From the NCBI RefSeq assembly GCF_014204915.1, contig NZ_JACHMH010000001.1, positions 2,790,001 through 2,854,000 on the forward strand: a DNA stretch of 64,000 nt, given 5' to 3'. This stretch comes from Crossiella cryophila (lineage in GTDB: Bacteria; Actinomycetota; Actinomycetes; Mycobacteriales; Pseudonocardiaceae). The position numbers were made by a program, and so were the translations under genes. Shown piece by piece: positions 59,573-64,000 of this stretch; the first letter of the stretch is position 1; every line of letters begins with the position of its first letter. Below the pieces are notes generated by a model that searched no databases, was not told the origin of the DNA, and saw only the letters and a list, made by a program, of their open reading frames with translations.

Positions 59573-60229
59573 ATGCGCAGCGGCGTATTACTGGCCGCGG
59601 TGACCCGGCGGCTGCGGCCACACCACCCGGGCTGGCCCGCGGTGCTCGGCCCGATGTCCGGACACGACCGCGCGGTCACCCTGCGTCCACCCAGACCAGC
59701 CGACGCACCCGATTGGTGCGAGGCGGTGCGTGCGGACCGCAAGTGGCTGGAACCCTGGTGGCCGACCAGCGCCGCCTCCTGGGACAGCCGGTCCTGCCAG
59801 CAGGTCTGGCGGGCCCGCTGCGACAACTTCCTGCGCGCGGCCCGGCGCGGCGGCATGATCCCGATGGTGGTCGAGGTGGACGGCCGCTTCGCCGGGGAGA
59901 TGATGCTGGACCGGATCGACCGCGACCAGGGCCTGGCCGAACTCGGCGGCTGGGTCTACTCCGCCTTCCACGGCACCGCGGTGGCCGCCACCGCCATGCG
60001 CGCGCTGATCCGGCACGGCTTCGGCCCGGTCGGCCTGCGCAGGCTCACCGCACCGGTCGGGGTCGGCAACCGGGCGGCGGGCATCCTGGTGGCGCGCAAC
60101 GGCTTCCGCAAGGAGGGCGTGCTGCGCTCGCACATGCACGTCGGCGGCAAACTGCTCGACCACCAGCTCTGGGGCCTGTTGCCGGAGGACGCGGAATGGC
60201 TGCGGAGCCCGGCGAATATTGTGGGTTGA
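59573..60229 (+). CDS. GNAT N-acetyltransferase (RimJ-like)
   Basis: A 218-residue acetyltransferase, ATG 59573 with GAGGAG upstream. VTLRPPRPADAPDWCEAVRADRKWLEPWWPT is the RimJ/RimL-type start. GELGG-like strand LAELGGWVYSAFHGTAVAATAMRALIRHGF and LTAPVGVGNRAAGILVARNGFRKEGVLR are the acetyl-CoA binding and C-terminal motifs. Coupled by one base to the aminotransferase gene, so it may N-acetylate the amino sugar that enzyme makes, though RimJ relatives usually acetylate protein N-termini. Confidence 0.85.
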   Translation: MRSGVLLAAVTRRLRPHHPGWPAVLGPMSGHDRAVTLRPPRPADAPDWCEAVRADRKWLEPWWPTSAASWDSRSCQQVWRARCDNFLRAARRGGMIPMVVEVDGRFAGEMMLDRIDRDQGLAELGGWVYSAFHGTAVAATAMRALIRHGFGPVGLRRLTAPVGVGNRAAGILVARNGFRKEGVLRSHMHVGGKLLDHQLWGLLPEDAEWLRSPANIVG

Positions 60230-61557
60230 TGAGCTTCCACCGATCGGCCCAGCTCCAGGCGCGTTTGCACGAGCTGGTGCCCGGGGGTGCGCACACCTAC
60301 GCCAGGGGCGCCGACCAGTACCCCGAATTCATGACCCCGGTTCTGGTGAAGGGCGCCGGCGCCAGGGTCACCGACGCCGACGGCAACGAGTTCGTCGAGT
60401 ACGGCATGGGCCTGCGCGCGGTGACCCTCGGGCACGGCTACGCCCCGGTGGTCGACGCGGTGCGCGCGGTGCTGGCCGACGGCCTCAACTTCACCCGCCC
60501 GACCACCCTGGAACTGGCCGCCGCCGAGGACTTCCTGGCCGCGGTGCCCGGCGCGGACATGGTCAAGTTCGCCAAGAACGGCTCGGACGTGACCACCGCC
60601 GCGGTCCGGCTGGCCAGGGCCGCCACCGGCCGCGACCTGGTCGCGCTCTGCGCCGACCAGCCGTTCTTCTCCACCGACGACTGGTTCATCGGCACCGTGC
60701 CGATGTCCGCCGGCATCCCGGCCGCGGTCCGCGCGCTGAGCGTGGCCTTCCGCTACAACGACCTGGACTCGCTGCGGTCCGTTGTGGACATCCACAGTGG
60801 ACGGATCGCCTGCGTGGTGCTGGAGGCGGCCACCGCGCTGGCCGAACCCGAGCCCGGCTTCCTGGAAGGCGTGCGGGAGATCTGCGACCGGCACGGCATC
60901 GTGCTGGTCTTCGACGAGATGATCACCGGTTTCCGCTGGTCCGCCGGTGGCGCGCAGCAGGTGTACGGGGTGCGCCCCGACCTGTCCTGCTGGGGCAAGG
61001 CGATGGGCAACGGCTTCCCGATCGCCGCGCTGGCCGGTCGCAGGGAGCTGATGGAGCTGGGCGGCCTGGCCACCGACGCGGACCGGGTGTTCCTGCTCTC
61101 CACCACGCACGGCGCGGAATCGGTCTCGCTGGCCGCGTTCCGGGCGGTGGCCGCGGTGTACCGGGAGTCCGATCCGGTGGCGGTGATGGAACGCCAGGGC
61201 ACATCACTGGCGGGAACCGTGAACCAGCTGGCCAGGGAGTACGGCGTGCAGGACGCGGTGGCCGCGCTGGGCCGCCCGTCCTGCCTGGTCTTCACCACCC
61301 GCGACGCCCAGGGCCGCCCGTCCCAGGCCTACCGCACGCTGTTCCTGCAGGAGCTGCTCAGCCGGGGTGTGCTCGGCCAGTCCTTCGTCATCTCCGCCGC
61401 GCACACCGACGCCGACCTGGCGCACACCGCCGAGGCGGTGCAGGGCGCGCTCGGGGTGTACCGCAAGGCCCTGGAGGCAGGCTCGGTCGAGGGCCTGCTC
61501 CAGGGCCGCCCGGTCGCCCCCGCGTTGCGGAGCCGGGCCGAACCACGGCGACTATGA
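60229..61557 (+). CDS. Class III PLP aminotransferase (GSA-aminomutase-like)
   Basis: A 442-residue enzyme. LVPGGAHTYARGADQYPEF, VEYGMGLRAVTLGHGY, MVKFAKNGSDVTTAAVRLARAAT (phosphate-binding), VLVFDEMITGFRW and SCWGKAMGNGFPIAAL with Lys257 as the Schiff-base lysine are clear. Proteins of this type in polysaccharide clusters aminate keto-sugars or keto-acids; haem biosynthesis is unlikely given context and the lack of other hem genes. Its stop overlaps the convergent acyltransferase stop by 6 bp. Confidence 0.88.
   Translation: MSFHRSAQLQARLHELVPGGAHTYARGADQYPEFMTPVLVKGAGARVTDADGNEFVEYGMGLRAVTLGHGYAPVVDAVRAVLADGLNFTRPTTLELAAAEDFLAAVPGADMVKFAKNGSDVTTAAVRLARAATGRDLVALCADQPFFSTDDWFIGTVPMSAGIPAAVRALSVAFRYNDLDSLRSVVDIHSGRIACVVLEAATALAEPEPGFLEGVREICDRHGIVLVFDEMITGFRWSAGGAQQVYGVRPDLSCWGKAMGNGFPIAALAGRRELMELGGLATDADRVFLLSTTHGAESVSLAAFRAVAAVYRESDPVAVMERQGTSLAGTVNQLAREYGVQDAVAALGRPSCLVFTTRDAQGRPSQAYRTLFLQELLSRGVLGQSFVISAAHTDADLAHTAEAVQGALGVYRKALEAGSVEGLLQGRPVAPALRSRAEPRRL
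60791..60802. repeat. Copy of palindrome TCCACAGTGGAC
   Basis: 12-bp match inside the aminotransferase gene. Confidence 0.5.
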
Positions 61558-62877
61558 CGCTGAGGATGAGGTAGCCCGCTCGGCGACGCGCAACAGCACC
61601 GCGCCCACCCCCAGTGCGAGCACCCCGCGCCACGATCCCGCGGCGTCCTGCGCGGCCAGGTCGAGGCCGTACAGGAAGATCTCGTGCAACCCGAAGGCCG
61701 CGGCCACCGTGCCCGCCACGATCAGCGGCGCGGACACCGGCCCGGACCGCCGGGTCTCCCGCTCGCCGGTCTCGAAGTGGCGCAACCACTTCACCAGCAC
61801 GAACAGCACCAGCCCGCAGGCCAGCAGCCACATCGGCCGGGAGGACCACCAGGCCGCGCCCGGCTGCGGCAGCAGCAGCTCCGGCGCGAGCAGGCAGACC
61901 CCGGCCACCAGCAGCGCCGCCGGGATGTGCCACAGGTAGACCGTCATCAGGGTGGAGTTCCCGCGCTGCAACAGCTTCCGGGTCCGCGCCCCGTCCAGCT
62001 TCCGCTCCAGCCACGGGGTGAACCGGGCCAGCAGCGCCACCTGCGCGATGCCCAGCAGCACCATCAGCACGGTGGGCGGGGCCAGGTTGGACACCGGCAC
62101 GTCCGGCAGCCCGATCGGCGCCGGCGGGTACGGCCCGAACACGATCAGCGCCACGATCCCGGCCACCGCGACCCCCGCCACCCCCAGCAGTCCCCGGTCG
62201 CCGAAGCGGGCCAGGCCACCGCGGGCCAGCACGATGCCGAGCTGGTGCACGGTCACCCACACCAGCACCAGGCTGACATCGCCGAGCATCCCGGCCGACC
62301 CGGTCAGCCCCACGGTGGCGAACCGGTAGGTGTCCACCGCGGCCACCGCCAGGGTGAGCACCGCGGGCACGGCCAGGCCGAACCGGTCGTGCAGCCGCAC
62401 CATCACCGGGGCCAGCGCGACCACCACCAGGTAGACCGCCAGGAACCACAGCGGGTTCGCCGCCTGGTCGCCCACGATGGCGATCGCGGGCTGACCCAGC
62501 AGCGAACCCGCGGTGGCCAGCGCCGCGCAGATCCCGACCAGTGGCAGGGTCGGGGTCACCAGGCGGCGAGCCCGGCGGGCCAGGAAGGTCACCGCGGACT
62601 GGCCCTTGCGGGCCGTCGCGTCCACCCCCGCGGTGTTGACGAACCCACCCGCGATGAACACCAGCGGCATCACCTGCAGGAACCAGGTCGCCACCCAGGT
62701 CACCGGGCCGCTGAAGGCGATCCCCGCCTTCACCGCGCCGTTGGTCACGGTGATCACCGGACTGATCCAGTGCAGTAACACCACCATGCCCACCGCGGTC
62801 AGCCGCACCAGATCGACCACCGCGTTCCGGTTGCCGGTGCCGACCGGCGTAGCCCCGCGGACCCCCATGCTGTTCAT
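61552..62877 (-). CDS. Acyltransferase family 3 membrane protein
   Basis: A 441-residue integral membrane enzyme, ATG 62877. About ten transmembrane helices are visible. RNAVVDLVRLTAVGMVVLLHWISP holds the conserved first-helix Arg and the His required in acyltransferase-3 proteins; WFLAVYLVVVALAPVMVRLHDRFG and MTVYLWHIPAALLV are further family motifs. It would O-acetylate or O-acylate the polymer or its precursor at the membrane. Confidence 0.9.
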   Translation of the reverse strand: MNSMGVRGATPVGTGNRNAVVDLVRLTAVGMVVLLHWISPVITVTNGAVKAGIAFSGPVTWVATWFLQVMPLVFIAGGFVNTAGVDATARKGQSAVTFLARRARRLVTPTLPLVGICAALATAGSLLGQPAIAIVGDQAANPLWFLAVYLVVVALAPVMVRLHDRFGLAVPAVLTLAVAAVDTYRFATVGLTGSAGMLGDVSLVLVWVTVHQLGIVLARGGLARFGDRGLLGVAGVAVAGIVALIVFGPYPPAPIGLPDVPVSNLAPPTVLMVLLGIAQVALLARFTPWLERKLDGARTRKLLQRGNSTLMTVYLWHIPAALLVAGVCLLAPELLLPQPGAAWWSSRPMWLLACGLVLFVLVKWLRHFETGERETRRSGPVSAPLIVAGTVAAAFGLHEIFLYGLDLAAQDAAGSWRGVLALGVGAVLLRVAERATSSSAS

Positions 62878-63000
62878 GGGAAAAAGCCTCGCGGGCCGGG
62901 CCCGCCGCGGCCATGGGGTGGACTCCCGAGTCGCCTCAGGGGCAGCTCCCCCAAAGGTAGGGGGGCTGACACCACCTTTGGTCGGTCCGGGCCGCGCCGC

Positions 63001-63006
63001 TACGGT
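63001..63006 (+). promoter_or_regulatory. Probable -10 box, leaderless promoter
   Basis: TACGGT ends 8 nt before ATG 63015; no ribosome-binding site is present. Confidence 0.4.
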
Positions 63007-63014
63007 GTCAGACG

Positions 63015-63794
63015 ATGAGCCAGCCGCAGCCCGACCAGCCGGAAACCCAGTCCGCCCAGCGCCCGGCCTGGCAGCTCGCGCTACCCGCGATCGTGGTGGT
63101 GGCGGGGGTGCTGCTGGCCTACCTGGCCCTGGGCCGCACCGACGGCGACACCCCGCGAGCCGACGCGCCGGCGCCCGCCACCTCGGGCACCTCGGCGTCG
63201 CCAACGCCCAACCAAAGTCAGATGGATGCCGCCGCCCGGCAACTTGACTCCCGGTTCACCCGCCGCCGTGAAGGCGATCCCTACGCCAAGGGCCGGGTGG
63301 ACGCGCCGGTGGTCATGGTGGAGTACGCCGACTACCGCTGCCCGTACTGCGCCAAGTTCAGCACCGACACCCGTCCGGAACTCGTGCGCCGCTTCGTGGA
63401 GCAGGGCCTGCTGCGGATCGAGTGGCGGGACCTGCCGATGTTCGGCGCGGAGTCCGAGGCCGCCGCGGTGGCCGCCCGCGCCGCCGGTCGGCAGGGCCGG
63501 TTCTGGCCGTTCCACGAACTGGCCTTCGCCGAGGCCCCGCGCTCCGGGCACGCCGACTTCGGCCCGGACCGGCTGCTCGACCTGGCCCGCCGCTCCGGCG
63601 TGGCCGACATGGCCAAGTTCGAGCGGGACCTGGCCGATCCGACGCTGCGCCAGGAGATCCGCACCGACGCCGCCGAAGGCCAGGAGATGGGGCTGACCAG
63701 CACGCCGTCCTTCCTGATCAACGGGCGCGCGGTGGTCGGCGCGCAGCCGCTGGAGACCTTCGTCCGGCTGATCGAGCAGGCCGCCAAGAAGTGA
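63015..63794 (+). CDS. Membrane-anchored DsbA-like thioredoxin-fold protein
   Basis: A 259-residue protein. A Pro/Gln-rich cytoplasmic lead and one transmembrane helix (residues about 21-40) anchor it; an Ala/Pro/Thr-rich linker follows to about 80. The thioredoxin fold has VVMVEYADYRCPYCAKF with a CPYC active site and the cis-Pro loop GLTSTPSFLINGRAVVG. It probably oxidises or isomerises disulfides in exported proteins. GTGA overlap with a CcdA-like gene shows a redox operon. Confidence 0.92.
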   Translation: MSQPQPDQPETQSAQRPAWQLALPAIVVVAGVLLAYLALGRTDGDTPRADAPAPATSGTSASPTPNQSQMDAAARQLDSRFTRRREGDPYAKGRVDAPVVMVEYADYRCPYCAKFSTDTRPELVRRFVEQGLLRIEWRDLPMFGAESEAAAVAARAAGRQGRFWPFHELAFAEAPRSGHADFGPDRLLDLARRSGVADMAKFERDLADPTLRQEIRTDAAEGQEMGLTSTPSFLINGRAVVGAQPLETFVRLIEQAAKK

Positions 63795-64000
63795 CCGGCC
63801 AGCTCGGCTACCTCGGCGCGCTGCTCGGCGGCGCGCTCGCGCTGGCCAGCCCCTGCTCGGCGTTGCTGCTGCCCGCCTTCTTCGCCTACGCCTTCGGCAG
63901 CCCGGCCCGGCTGCTGGCCCGCACCGGCGTGTTCTACCTCGGCCTGGCCACCACCCTGGTGCCCCTCGGCGCGGCCGCGGCCAGCCTCGGCGGCCTGCTC
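63791..64000 (+). CDS. ccdA: CcdA-like thiol-disulfide transporter (partial)
   Basis: The frame starts at GTG 63791, overlapping the DsbA-like stop, and runs off the right edge after 70 codons. LGALLGGALALASPCSALLLPAFFAYAFG has the Pro-Cys of the first CcdA/DsbD helix, and a second hydrophobic helix begins near FYLGLATTLVPLG. Here the usual SPCxLPxxP is changed to SPCSALLLPAF. It should pass electrons from cytoplasmic thioredoxin to the DsbA-like neighbour or to cytochrome c maturation. Confidence 0.8.
   Translation, partial: MTGQLGYLGALLGGALALASPCSALLLPAFFAYAFGSPARLLARTGVFYLGLATTLVPLGAAAASLGGLL

Noticed and set aside
60229-61557. Housekeeping glutamate-1-semialdehyde aminomutase (hemL)
   Set aside because: No haem genes are nearby and the gene is embedded in, and coupled to, glycan genes.
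1-64000. tRNA, rRNA, insertion sequences or integrase-type mobile genes
   Set aside because: Intergenic gaps were read for cloverleaf-like sequences and genes for transposase/integrase motifs; none was recognised. A covariance-model tRNA scan would be decisive.

Overview
The window comes from a high-G+C actinomycete. Evidence is the strong G/C third-position bias, many GTG starts, ATGA/GTGA start-stop overlaps, TANNNT boxes placed 6-8 nt before start codons (leaderless transcription), and typical actinobacterial families (DUF1707/LiaF-like, DUF6355, DesK-type two-component pairs, PMT-type GT39). The family mix and the recurrent 13-bp palindrome GTCCACWGTGGAC suggest a member of the Pseudonocardiaceae, but no rRNA or marker gene is present to fix the genus. 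No tRNA, rRNA, insertion sequence, CRISPR array or prophage was recognised.

Layout. 1-13 kb: the edge of an unknown gene, a UvrD-type helicase fused to a RelE-like N-terminal domain, a membrane-anchored unknown, a luciferase-like monooxygenase, two glycosyltransferases, an RNA-repair pair (HD-Pnk plus RNA ligase), secreted proteins, a stand-alone ClpP, then a Crp/Fnr regulator followed by a cyclase-like protein with an amyloid-like tail, and a TetR/SRPBCC pair. 13-28 kb: DedA, two NarL/DesK-type two-component systems, a lipase and an esterase, a TetR/GT39 divergon with a 26-bp palindromic operator, two bacterial PH-domain membrane proteins, a flavin monooxygenase, LysR, MazG-like and ECF sigma genes. 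28-37 kb: flavin reductase, epimerase, then a second Crp/Fnr-cyclase-like module which here continues into a STAND-type NTPase and an SPFH-like protein, followed by a secreted murein endopeptidase and an FAD oxidase. 37-41 kb: a MarR-TetR-MFS efflux operon.

41.6-63 kb is a large polysaccharide locus. It holds a polyprenyl-phosphate sugar transferase, sugar C-methyltransferase, nucleotidyltransferase, PIG-L deacetylase, epimerases, a methyltransferase-GT2 fusion, Wzz-like, Wzy-like and Wzx-like proteins, several glycosyltransferases, WecG/TagA, a GSA-type aminotransferase, an acyltransferase-3 and a GH6 glycanase lipoprotein. Genes from 41652 to 46929 and from 47677 to 55105 are tightly coupled (overlaps or a few bases), so they probably form two long operons making and exporting a Wzx/Wzy-type polymer. 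The window ends in a DsbA-like/CcdA thiol-redox operon.

The most unusual content is the pair of Crp/Fnr-then-cyclase-like modules (11806-10283 on the minus strand and 29914-31392 on the plus strand). Each cyclase-like protein ends in a short glycine/valine motif of the bacterial amyloid-signalling type. In the second locus the same motif recurs at the N-terminal side of the adjacent STAND ATPase, in the arrangement expected of an amyloid-coupled NLR-like receptor and its effector. Also notable are two arrays of 22-bp repeats in opposed orientation flanking parts of the polysaccharide cluster.
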